Virus record (IMG/VR): IMGVR_UViG_3300011115_000121
Span: 1-32,260 of that record
Origin: a virus
Reading direction: 5' to 3' (one strand)
DNA length: 32,260 nucleotides
The translations under genes and the position numbers were made by a program. Below are positions 5,214 through 10,704 of this stretch, piece after piece; within the stretch, counting starts at the first letter, position 1; every line of letters starts with the position of its first letter. The notes below the pieces were generated by a model. That model was not told the origin of the DNA. It made no database searches and saw only the letters and a list, made by a program, of their open reading frames with translations.

Positions 5214-5398
5214 TTTTTTACAACGCCTTTTAAAAATAATTTTGGGTAAGCCAATTTAATTGCTGGCGGTATGCCTCTAGTCATCCAGTTGTGTACCCTT
5301 TGCTTAGAGGCAAAACCTAGCTTTTTGGCAAGTGCAGAAGCACCGCCAAGTTTGGCAATTAAATCTTTATCAGATTGAAGTTGTTGGTTTGTAGTCAT
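5210..5398 (-). CDS. Cro/YdaS-type helix-turn-helix regulator
   Basis: A 62-aa protein. LIAKLGGASALAKKLGFASK followed by QRVHNWMTRGIPPAIKLAYP is the pattern of YdaS/Cro-like HTH repressors (helix-turn-helix about residues 22-43). It probably binds the inverted repeat at 5425-5469 and controls the two divergent promoters. The predicted start of its own transcript falls at or next to the ATG, so the message may be leaderless, as for lambda cI from PRM. No larger CI-like repressor is present in the window. Confidence 0.78.
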   Translation of the reverse strand: MTTNQQLQSDKDLIAKLGGASALAKKLGFASKQRVHNWMTRGIPPAIKLAYPKLFLKGVVKK

Positions 5399-5404
5399 GG
5401 TTGC

Positions 5405-5432
5405 ATCTTAGCAACAATTTGCAGAAAGTCAA
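5405..5432 (-). promoter_or_regulatory. Leftward promoter for the regulator operon
   Basis: Minus-strand TTGACT (5432-5427) and TAAGAT (5410-5405) with a 16-bp spacer form a sigma70-like promoter. The -10 box ends 6 nt before the ATG at 5398, so transcription would start at about the A of that ATG. The call rests on consensus match and position. Confidence 0.6.
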
Positions 5433-5469
5433 CATTTTGTGAATTTATTTTCAACAACGTGTTGACTTT
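5425..5469. promoter_or_regulatory. Inverted repeat operator between divergent promoters
   Basis: AAAGTCAACA (5425-5434) and TGTTGACTTT (5460-5469) are perfect 10-bp inverted arms separated by 25 bp. Each arm contains the -35 box of one of the divergent promoters. A dimer or tetramer of the HTH protein bound to both arms would cover both promoters at once. Confidence 0.6.
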
Positions 5470-5489
5470 TGATGATTTGCGATTATGAT
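5462..5489 (+). promoter_or_regulatory. Rightward early promoter
   Basis: TTGACT (5462-5467) and TATGAT (5484-5489) with a 16-bp spacer lie upstream of the plus-strand operon. The match is better than that of the leftward promoter (5/6 at both boxes). An apparent ATG at 5485 is part of the -10 box and cannot be a start codon. Confidence 0.7.
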
Positions 5490-5529
5490 TCACCCATGCC
5501 CTACTTTTGGGGTCTATTTAGGAAACCTT

Positions 5530-5787
5530 ATGAAACACAATTTGCAACACAGTTTTCAAGATGCGGTGTCATTTGATGACGGTGAGACTATTGAAGTCGT
5601 AACCGTTGGCTATGACCACTTGCCAGAAGAAAACAATTACCCCCACGCCCCCGATTACGCAGAAATGTTTGATGTGTTTGTGTTTGACGCAAACGACAAG
5701 GACATTACTTATGACATCCCAAATGAGGAATACAAGCGTTTGATGGATGAGGCAAAACGTGACTTTTACACTTGCGAGGCCGTATGA
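5530..5787 (+). CDS. Small acidic protein, first gene of the early operon
   Basis: An 85-aa protein (MKHNLQHSFQDAVSFDDGET...) rich in Asp and Glu. I do not recognise the family. The start at 5530 has AGGA (5520-5523) 6 nt upstream and lies downstream of the promoter. The longer frame from 5485 would start inside the -10 box. Acidic small first-gene products of phage early operons are often DNA mimics or host-takeover factors, but nothing specific supports that here. The stop overlaps the next ATG (ATGA). Confidence 0.75.
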   Translation: MKHNLQHSFQDAVSFDDGETIEVVTVGYDHLPEENNYPHAPDYAEMFDVFVFDANDKDITYDIPNEEYKRLMDEAKRDFYTCEAV

Positions 5788-5876
5788 AACACAAAATTAT
5801 CCAAACACTTATTGAGTGCGTTTTAGCCATTGTCATCTTTGGCGGCATTGGCGTAATGCTCGCTTGGAGGGGTTAA
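5784..5876 (+). CDS. 30-aa single-span membrane protein; overlaps the c4-like target site
   Basis: A 30-codon frame starting at an ATG that overlaps the upstream stop: M-K-H-K-I-I-Q then a hydrophobic stretch (LIECVLAIVIFGGIGVMLAW) and R-G. One transmembrane helix is predicted. A GAGG element lies 4 nt upstream. Codons 19-25 contain the 5839-5857 segment complementary to the c4-like RNA, and its stop lies 2 nt before the next ATG. Its position as a short frame before the next gene recalls the icd-type leader frames controlled by c4 in P1-like phages (inference). Confidence 0.65.
   Translation: MKHKIIQTLIECVLAIVIFGGIGVMLAWRG
5839..5857 (+). promoter_or_regulatory. Putative target site of the c4-like antisense RNA
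   Basis: Plus-strand TTGGCGG-CAT-TGGCGTAAT matches plus-strand 4809-4826 (TTGGCGG-AC-TGGCGTAAT). The minus-strand c4-like RNA is therefore complementary to the early mRNA by 7 + 9 bp with a 2/3-nt internal loop. The site ends 8 nt before the GGAGGGG ribosome-binding site (5866-5872) of the gene at 5879. Pairing could block translation of the 30-aa frame and its neighbour. Confidence 0.5.
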
Positions 5877-5878
5877 TC

Positions 5879-6091
5879 ATGGCGTTCTTATTACCATTCA
5901 CAACACGACAAGTCTGCAAAGCAATGGCAGACAGCATGGTCAAGTATGACAACGCACCAGACAAAGATGACTTCTGTAACCCAGATGTTCCGCTAGTTGT
6001 CAGACTAAAGAACAAACGATACGGAGTTCTTAGTTATGGTGGCGACCCTGCTGAAGAAGGTTTAGTGCTTGAACTTGTGGAGTTGAAATGA
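5879..6091 (+). CDS. Small uncharacterised early protein
   Basis: A 70-aa protein (MAFLLPFTTRQVCKAMADSM... RYGVLSYGGDPAEEGLVLEL). I do not recognise the family. The start at 5879 has a very strong GGAGGGG site 6 nt upstream; a longer frame from 5816 overlaps the 30-aa gene and lacks such a site. Its ribosome-binding region lies directly after the putative antisense target, so it may be the gene whose expression the c4-like RNA limits. Confidence 0.7.
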   Translation: MAFLLPFTTRQVCKAMADSMVKYDNAPDKDDFCNPDVPLVVRLKNKRYGVLSYGGDPAEEGLVLELVELK

Positions 6092-6291
6092 ATATTCCAC
6101 TTTTCCCAAATCAAAACGCCAATCAATCAATGCAGGGAATCACTTTGCGAGATTACTTTGCGGCTCAAGCGATGACCGCTGTAATCATCAACTCAGATAG
6201 GCAATCTACCAATGTTGAGGAAGTTGATCTTTGGATTGGTAGCTATTCGTATATCGTTGCCAATGCCATGATGAAAGCGAGAGAACTATGA
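6088..6291 (+). CDS. Conserved small phage protein (LRDYFAAQAM type)
   Basis: A 67-aa protein whose central GITLRDYFAAQAMTAVI stretch is a recurrent pattern in phage small proteins, often annotated as unknown. It is mostly helical and has no membrane segment. The ATG overlaps the previous stop (ATGA) and the stop overlaps the next ATG, so it sits in a coupled chain. The function is unknown. Confidence 0.72.
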   Translation: MNIPLFPNQNANQSMQGITLRDYFAAQAMTAVIINSDRQSTNVEEVDLWIGSYSYIVANAMMKAREL

Positions 6292-6446
6292 ACACGCGAT
6301 TCTTAACACATGTCCGCAGAATCTTTGCCTCTTACGATGCGCCTCCCGCGACCATTCGATCTTATCAACGCCAATGGGTGCGCTCTGTGCGCCAGTTGGG
6401 TGACAAATGGTTAGTAGCCAAACAAATTGAAAGAATTGAATCATGA
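6288..6446 (+). CDS. 52-aa basic protein
   Basis: A 52-codon frame with 9 Arg and a strongly basic character: MNTRFLTHVRRIFASYDAPP followed by ATIRSYQRQWVRSVRQLGDK. Both ends overlap neighbouring genes by ATGA (6288-6291 and 6443-6446). I recall R-x-W-V-R-S-V-R-x-L-G-D-K-W as a recurring phage motif of unknown function. The charge suggests nucleic-acid binding. Confidence 0.7.
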   Translation: MNTRFLTHVRRIFASYDAPPATIRSYQRQWVRSVRQLGDKWLVAKQIERIES

Positions 6447-6997
6447 ACGTCCAAGAATTACTTAAACTGAATGTCAATGAGCATACTGAAAAAAAAGCAA
6501 ATCTTACCTATTTGTCATGGGCTTGGGCATGGGCTGAAGCACTTAAAGCTGACGTTAAAGCCACGTTTAAAGTGGAAATGTTTGGCGACAAATGCTTCAT
6601 GGATATAAACGGCACAGCAATGGTGTGGGTCACAGTCACCATGTTTGACAAGCCAATGACTTGCCAGTTGCCCGTGATGGATCACCGCAACAAAGCTATT
6701 CAGAACCCTGATGCTTTCCAAGTCAACACAGCAATCATGCGTTGCATGACCAAAGCACTCAGTTTGCATGGTTTGGGTCTATACATCTATGCTGGCGAAG
6801 ATTGCCCCTCTGGTGCTGAACCTGAGTCAACCATTGACCCAAACAGCATGACAGACTTGTTTCTAGCCATCCACAACGCCAAAACACTAGACGAATTGAA
6901 GTTGGCTTTTAAAGTAGCTTATGCCGCTTGTGATGGTGACAAGGCTTGGCAAATCAAAGTCATTGCAGCAAAAGATGAAGCCAAGGCAAAACTGTAA
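6443..6997 (+). CDS. DUF1071 single-strand annealing protein
   Basis: A 184-aa protein. NLTYLSWAWAWAEAL near residue 20, TCQLPVMDHRNKAIQNPDAF, and NTAIMRCMTKALSLHGLGLY are the signature of DUF1071, a family linked to the Sak3/Rad52-like phage annealing proteins. It probably coats single-stranded DNA made by the adjacent exonuclease and anneals homologous strands. The tail (about residues 133-184) is a helical extension that may bind the partner exonuclease or SSB. The ATG overlaps the previous stop. Confidence 0.85.
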   Translation: MNVQELLKLNVNEHTEKKANLTYLSWAWAWAEALKADVKATFKVEMFGDKCFMDINGTAMVWVTVTMFDKPMTCQLPVMDHRNKAIQNPDAFQVNTAIMRCMTKALSLHGLGLYIYAGEDCPSGAEPESTIDPNSMTDLFLAIHNAKTLDELKLAFKVAYAACDGDKAWQIKVIAAKDEAKAKL

Positions 6998-7026
6998 TGT
7001 GGCGCAAACGTCAAATAGGAGAAATG

Positions 7027-7653
7027 ATGATTGAAATGATTGAACAACGCTCAGACCAATGGTTTGCGGCACGAATTGGCAAAGTCACCGCATCCCGTGT
7101 GGCTGATGTGCTTGCCAAAACCAAAACGGGCTATTCAGCAACCCGTGACAACTACATGGCTCAATTGGTGTGTGAACGCCTAACGGGTGAAAAAGGGGAA
7201 AGTTTTACCAACGCTGCCATGCAACACGGCACAGAAACAGAACCGCTTGCTAGAGCCGCATACGAGGCGCTTAAAGACGTTTTAGTTGATGAAGTGGGGT
7301 TTGTCCCACATCCCTCAATCATCATGGCGGGTGCGTCCCCTGATGGCCTTGTTGGGGACGATGGCCTCTTAGAGATCAAATGCCCTAACACCGCAACGCA
7401 CATTGAGACTTTGCTTAGTCAAACAGTGCCAAGCAAATACAACACCCAGATGCAGTTTCAAATGGCTTGCACAAATCGTTCATGGTGTGACTTTGTGTCT
7501 TTTGATAACCGCCTACCCCAAGAGCTTCAATTGTTTGTTAAACGTGTCCCTCGGGACAATATGTATATCAGACTGATGGAAGAAGAAATTATCAAATTCT
7601 TGAATGAACTTGATTTAAAAATTGCTCAACTTATGGAAATTAAAAATGTCTAA
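7027..7653 (+). CDS. YqaJ-family viral exonuclease
   Basis: A 208-aa lambda-exonuclease/PD-(D/E)XK protein. QRSDQWFAARIGKVTASRVA is the typical YqaJ start. HGTETEPLARAAYEAL (E72), ASPDGLVGDDG (D106) and LLEIKCPN (E116, K118) form the metal-binding site. It degrades one strand of duplex ends to feed the annealing protein. AGGAG lies 5 nt before the ATG at 7027. An ATG at 6997 (TAATG with the previous gene) would add 10 residues ahead of the conserved start and is less likely. Confidence 0.9.
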   Translation: MIEMIEQRSDQWFAARIGKVTASRVADVLAKTKTGYSATRDNYMAQLVCERLTGEKGESFTNAAMQHGTETEPLARAAYEALKDVLVDEVGFVPHPSIIMAGASPDGLVGDDGLLEIKCPNTATHIETLLSQTVPSKYNTQMQFQMACTNRSWCDFVSFDNRLPQELQLFVKRVPRDNMYIRLMEEEIIKFLNELDLKIAQLMEIKNV

Positions 7654-7885
7654 AATTTACGAAATTACCGTTGTTTCAGGTAAATACAAAAACAAAGAGG
7701 GTGTAGAAAAATCACGCTATCAAACCATTGGATCGGTCATTGAGACTAAAAACGGCCCAATGCTCAAGTTGGACGTTATCCCTTTGCTTGATGGCGGTTG
7801 GAACGGTTGGGCTTATCTCAACACTCCAAAACCCAAAGAAGAATACAAAGGTCTGCCACGGGATGAGGACGACATCCCATTTTGA
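7646..7885 (+). CDS. SSB-like protein with a DDIPF tail
   Basis: A 79-aa protein. The core (KSRYQTIGSVIETKNGPMLK followed by LDVIPL...GWNGWAYLN) is predicted beta and resembles a small OB-like phage protein found after annealing proteins. The C-terminus, RDEDDIPF, is nearly identical to the acidic tip of bacterial SSB (DDIPF), which recruits replication and repair proteins. This suggests an SSB or a decoy for SSB partners. The ATG at 7646 overlaps the exonuclease stop by 8 nt and has GGA upstream; the longer frame from 7622 is buried in the exonuclease. Confidence 0.75.
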   Translation: MSKIYEITVVSGKYKNKEGVEKSRYQTIGSVIETKNGPMLKLDVIPLLDGGWNGWAYLNTPKPKEEYKGLPRDEDDIPF

Positions 7886-7890
7886 TTAAC

Positions 7891-7939
7891 GGGGGGAAAG
7901 CCATGCAATTTTGCTTGCGGACGAATGGTTAGTACCCCC
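7891..7939 (+). other. Nested inverted repeats in the 71-bp gap
   Basis: GGGGG (within 7891-7896) and CCCCC (7935-7939), CCAT/ATGG (7901-7904, 7925-7928) and GCAA/TTGC (7905-7908, 7915-7918) nest into one imperfect hairpin. No T-run follows, so it is not a terminator. It may be a processing or translation-control element for the next gene, or chance. A 9-codon frame (7903-7932) lies within it. Confidence 0.3.
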
Positions 7940-7956
7940 ACCAACAAGGACACATC

Positions 7957-8283
7957 ATGGACTATAAAGAAACATTTAAACGCATTTTTGCCATGCCCGA
8001 ATTCCCAAGAGTTCGTGCGAATGATCCCTTAACATCGTTTGAGGCAGCGGAGTCAATCAAAGACGTTGCGCCCCAACACCACCAAATTATTTTGAATTGC
8101 CTCAAGTTTTACGGGCCAATGGGCAAAGATGGCATTTCGGCCTTGACAATGCTAGACCCCAATCAAGTGGCCAGGCGCTTAAATGAAATGAAAATCATTG
8201 GTTTAATAGAATTGACGGGCAACACCGTGAAATCCAATTCGGGGCGAAATGAAAGAGAATGGCAATGTATCCAATCGAACTAG
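7957..8283 (+). CDS. Winged-helix phage protein
   Basis: A 108-aa protein. RANDPLTSFEAAESIKDVAP, then an HTH-like region with PNQVARRLNEMKIIGLIELT and a C-terminal NSGRNEREWQC wing. This matches small winged-helix proteins in phage early regions that I recall as unnamed. DNA binding is inferred. The ATG at 7957 follows an AAGGA element 7 nt upstream. The preceding 71-bp gap holds a nested hairpin. Confidence 0.7.
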   Translation: MDYKETFKRIFAMPEFPRVRANDPLTSFEAAESIKDVAPQHHQIILNCLKFYGPMGKDGISALTMLDPNQVARRLNEMKIIGLIELTGNTVKSNSGRNEREWQCIQSN

Positions 8284-8444
8284 GCAAAAGTCAGCCCGTT
8301 CATAGATTACGATCTTGTACCAAATGTGATGAAGTCAAACCGCCCGAGGGCGGGGTTGACATGGGGCATAAGTGGATATGCCAATCTTGTTGGATCATGC
8401 GCTTAACGGGTAAACACTTGAGGCAAAACAATGACAAAAGATGA
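8259..8444 (+). CDS. Small zinc-finger protein
   Basis: A 61-aa protein with two Cys pairs, CTKC (about residues 20-23) and CQSC (about 41-44), separated by a Gly/Pro-rich turn, forming a likely treble-clef or zinc-ribbon knuckle. It overlaps the preceding gene by 25 nt. A second ATG at 8265 is an alternative start, and the ribosome-binding site is weak for both. The role is unknown; such fingers usually bind DNA, RNA or protein partners. Confidence 0.6.
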   Translation: MAMYPIELGKSQPVHRLRSCTKCDEVKPPEGGVDMGHKWICQSCWIMRLTGKHLRQNNDKR

Positions 8445-8625
8445 CTTGATTGCATTGCTACGCATGACGGGCGCTCAAGAAGCCTCTATAGATGCCGTGT
8501 GTGCCGCTTACGATGCGGGTTGGAACGATGCCCTTGATGACTACGCAAAACGTATTCAGCCGCTTCCTTTTGGCAAGGTAACAATTGACAGTTTTAGCGT
8601 GTTTATCAAGTCAGCTAAGAAATAA
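8431..8625 (+). CDS. Small helical phage protein, last gene of the early operon
   Basis: A 64-aa protein (MTKDDLIALLRMTGAQEASI...). It is helical and mildly acidic, with no motif I can name. GAGG lies 8 nt upstream of the ATG, and the frame overlaps the previous gene by 14 nt. Its last 15 nt overlap the end of the lysozyme gene on the opposite strand, so the two operons converge with no spacer. Confidence 0.65.
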   Translation: MTKDDLIALLRMTGAQEASIDAVCAAYDAGWNDALDDYAKRIQPLPFGKVTIDSFSVFIKSAKK

Positions 8626-9087
8626 CGCTCTTTCATCTAATCTTCGGTTTTGCAAGCCTTTGAGGATTTTGCCACCCGCCATGCAATACTTTAGAAGTTC
8701 CTCGGCAGCGCCTTCCATGTCACCACGCAATACCTTTTGGCGCATGGTTGATCTTTGGAGAGTGCCAAGCCCTACATTGAAAGAAAATGAAACCAACGAA
8801 TCAAACTGTCCTTGAGTAAGAGGAACAGGACAATAAGTAGCCACTCCCTTCTCAAACCTAGCAAGATCAAACCTAAGTATTTCATCAACTTCCTCCATGC
8901 TGTACTTGCGCATGGCCTCTTGAGGGGGTGTAAACGCATCACGTTCGTCAATCTTTAGCTTTCCTTGCTCGGGAAACATGACGTGCCCAACGCCCACTGT
9001 CCAAAGTTTTGCTGGACATTTATACGGAGCCTGCCGCACACCTTCGTGGTGTGAGATCATTTTGATGGCTTTAGGGCTGACGTTCAT
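8611..9087 (-). CDS. Endolysin, GH24 lysozyme
   Basis: A 158-aa phage lysozyme that cleaves the beta-1,4 bond between N-acetylmuramic acid and N-acetylglucosamine. The active-site block HHEGVRQAPYKCPAKLWTVG carries catalytic E15 and T30; the position usually held by Asp is C24 (CPA), a known variant in phage lysozymes. QGQFDSLVSFSFNVG and RR...ERALFL are the family's other hallmarks. No signal peptide is present, so it needs the holin. The ATG overlaps the holin stop. Confidence 0.92.
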   Translation of the reverse strand: MNVSPKAIKMISHHEGVRQAPYKCPAKLWTVGVGHVMFPEQGKLKIDERDAFTPPQEAMRKYSMEEVDEILRFDLARFEKGVATYCPVPLTQGQFDSLVSFSFNVGLGTLQRSTMRQKVLRGDMEGAAEELLKYCMAGGKILKGLQNRRLDERALFLS

Positions 9088-9599
9088 TTGCCAAAGGCTC
9101 TGCCGCCAAAGTGAAAAGCAATGATTGAGGCAAAGAGTGCTTGGGTATCGTTATCCCACAACATATCAAGCAACTCATTAAAAGGCACGCTTGTGTAATA
9201 GCCATACCAAAAGCCCCCAATATCCACAAACACCAATAAAAAGAAAAAGCCATAAGTGATAACAGGGCGAACACTTGCTCTAAGGTTTTTCATCCATTGG
9301 CTAGTGCCTTCATTTAATGATGTGTCGTGTGCGTAAATAGCTTGCATTTCCGCTTGTTGTGCCCCCATCAACACTTGAGCCGTGTTAGCAGCACTTTCGG
9401 TTGCTAGTTGTTCAGAACGGATGTTCTCAACACGTTCTTGAGCTTCAAAACCCGCTTTTCGTAGTTCAAGTTCACGGGTAATCTGCATCTGAGCCAAAGC
9501 AAGCTCATGCGCTTTGTCTTGTCTAGCTTGGAAAAAATCCAACAATTTAGGCAAACCGCCCATTAAAAAAGAAATGATGGTTGAAAGTAAAGTCAACAT
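9084..9599 (-). CDS. Holin, three-segment type (GTA holin-like)
   Basis: A 171-aa protein. A hydrophobic N-terminal segment (about 3-22), a long charged coiled coil (25-105), a strong membrane span (RPVITYGFFFLLVFVDIGGF, 111-130) and a final hydrophobic helix ending FHFGGRAFGK. The order and the GGR terminus fit the Pfam GTA_holin_3TM group. It should open the inner membrane for the lysozyme whose gene it overlaps by ATGA. The start overlaps the 50-aa gene's stop as TAATG. Confidence 0.8.
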   Translation of the reverse strand: MLTLLSTIISFLMGGLPKLLDFFQARQDKAHELALAQMQITRELELRKAGFEAQERVENIRSEQLATESAANTAQVLMGAQQAEMQAIYAHDTSLNEGTSQWMKNLRASVRPVITYGFFFLLVFVDIGGFWYGYYTSVPFNELLDMLWDNDTQALFASIIAFHFGGRAFGK

Positions 9600-9751
9600 T
9601 ATTTAATTCCAATCTTTCCAAGTAATAAATTTACAATTTTGTCGGATAAATCATTTGGCAAAAATTTAAGAAACCCAAGAAAATAAAGCGCCACACAACC
9701 ATAAACAATGATTTTGAGGAAAAGATCAAAGGTTTTTTGATACTCATTCAC
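9599..9751 (-). CDS. 50-aa single-span membrane protein in the lysis cassette
   Basis: A 50-codon frame from GTG 9751, which overlaps the upstream stop (GTGA), to TAA 9599, which overlaps the holin ATG (TAATG). It has one membrane span (DLFLKIIVYGCVALYFLGFL, about residues 9-28) and a short amphipathic C-terminal tail ending KIGIK. The function is unknown; position suggests an antiholin, pinholin or other lysis helper. Confidence 0.6.
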   Translation of the reverse strand: MNEYQKTFDLFLKIIVYGCVALYFLGFLKFLPNDLSDKIVNLLLGKIGIK

Positions 9752-10242
9752 CGACCACACCTTGTTTTGGCGCACATATCTTGAATTTCAGAAATTCCAA
9801 ATGCAACGGCTAAACCCAACAAAATTATGATAAAAGCACCCGCAACAATAGCCATTTGTTCTTCTTGTTCTTCTTTTTTCTTTTTGGCATCAACTTTGGC
9901 TTGACGGGCGGCATGGGCATCTTCAACGTCCATCAATTGCGATCTTTCTTTGATCTTTTGCCACACGTCCATTTTGTTAGATTGAAAAAACAGCATTTGT
10001 AGCTCTTTTTCAAATTCACGGGCTTGATCTAACGCCATTTCAATTTGAAGCGCAGCGCCCATGTTTGAGCCTTTACCCGACCGCTTGGCTTCCACCATAG
10101 CTTTAGAAGCCTGAGATTTGGCATCAAACATCTTGCCAATCATGGGGGCAAGACCGCCTATGTCATTGGCAACTTGAGCCGCCTTCTTGACCATGCCAAT
10201 GGCGCTTTGTAATCCCGCTAATGCTGTAATTGGATCAATCAT
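9748..10242 (-). CDS. Membrane-anchored helical protein of the late region
   Basis: A 164-aa protein beginning MIDPITALAGLQSAIGMVKK. It has a Gly/Ala-rich helical N-terminal half, a coiled charged region ending in KKKKEEQEEQ, and one membrane span (about 130-150, AIVAGAFIIILLGLAVAFGI). The topology suggests a cytoplasmic or virion domain with a C-terminal anchor. I recall similar proteins next to lysis genes in aquatic podoviruses, unnamed. The ATG at 10242 overlaps the previous stop (ATGA). A TTG frame to 10272 exists but is less likely. Confidence 0.7.
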   Translation of the reverse strand: MIDPITALAGLQSAIGMVKKAAQVANDIGGLAPMIGKMFDAKSQASKAMVEAKRSGKGSNMGAALQIEMALDQAREFEKELQMLFFQSNKMDVWQKIKERSQLMDVEDAHAARQAKVDAKKKKEEQEEQMAIVAGAFIIILLGLAVAFGISEIQDMCAKTRCGR

Positions 10243-10394
10243 TTCCGTACAACCTTTTCCCACTGTAGGCAAACAACTTTGCGGTTATAAACATCACCCG
10301 TCCAAGCCCACCGCACACAGCGGTATTCAGTTTTCTTTTCTTGGCTAGATTCCAACAATGTTAAAAATATTGGCAGAATTATTAGCCATTTCAC
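10239..10394 (-). CDS. 51-aa secreted or membrane-tethered protein with a signal-like N-terminus
   Basis: A 51-codon frame starting at GTG 10394 (GTGA with the previous stop) and ending in an ATGA overlap at 10239-10242. A hydrophobic leader (KWLIILPIFLTLLE) is followed by a basic region with two Cys (YRCVRWAWTGDVYNRKVVC). I recall the RWAWTGDVYNR segment from related phages. Export to the periplasm and a disulfide are inferred. A spanin-like role is possible, but no lipobox or proline-rich region is visible. Confidence 0.6.
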   Translation of the reverse strand: MKWLIILPIFLTLLESSQEKKTEYRCVRWAWTGDVYNRKVVCLQWEKVVRK

Positions 10395-10483
10395 GGCATC
10401 GCCCAAAGGATAGTGTCACCGCACGCCATGACAAAACAAAAAAGAAAGGCTAGAGCAATAAAAGCCTCTAGCCAATCAGTCAT
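10391..10483 (-). CDS. 30-aa single-span membrane protein
   Basis: A 30-codon frame (MTDWLEAFIALAFLFCFVMA... WAMP) with one membrane span (about 5-21). Its ATG overlaps the upstream stop (ATGA) and its TGA overlaps the GTG of the next gene. The double overlap supports translation, though no strong Shine-Dalgarno site is visible. A lysis-related role is inferred from position. Confidence 0.55.
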   Translation of the reverse strand: MTDWLEAFIALAFLFCFVMACGDTILWAMP

Positions 10484-10704
10484 TTTTTAATCCACGTTTG
10501 CCAAATAGCACCCGCAGCAATGACTAACCCGCCTATCCATAAAACAGGTTGGGCAATGGATGCTATCCAATTGAGAACCTTTACAGCACCATTGGCAGCC
10601 TTTATAGCTTCTACAAGACCGCTTGTGTTTTTGTCAATGGTGTCTACCTTAGTCTCTACTTCAAGCAATCTTTCGTAGATTTGGGCGTGAGTTATATCAC
10701 TCAT
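10480..10704 (-). CDS. XhlA-like holin-associated membrane protein
   Basis: A 74-aa protein. An N-terminal coiled coil (ITHAQIYERLLEVETKVDTI) is followed by a C-terminal membrane span (about 50-70, VLWIGGLVIAAGAIWQTWIK). This coil-plus-anchor layout is that of hemolysin XhlA-like phage proteins that assist holins. The ATG overlaps the cupin stop (ATGA). A second holin or holin regulator is likely. Confidence 0.72.
   Translation of the reverse strand: MSDITHAQIYERLLEVETKVDTIDKNTSGLVEAIKAANGAVKVLNWIASIAQPVLWIGGLVIAAGAIWQTWIKK

Noticed and set aside
5485-5529. Start at 5485 for the first early gene
   Set aside because: That ATG is part of the -10 box TATGAT and would lie upstream of the predicted transcript start; 5530 has a proper ribosome-binding site.
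9071-9274. 67-codon hydrophobic minus-strand frame within the holin gene
   Set aside because: It lies wholly in another frame of the holin, lacks a ribosome-binding site and its hydrophobicity follows from the membrane-span codons of the holin.
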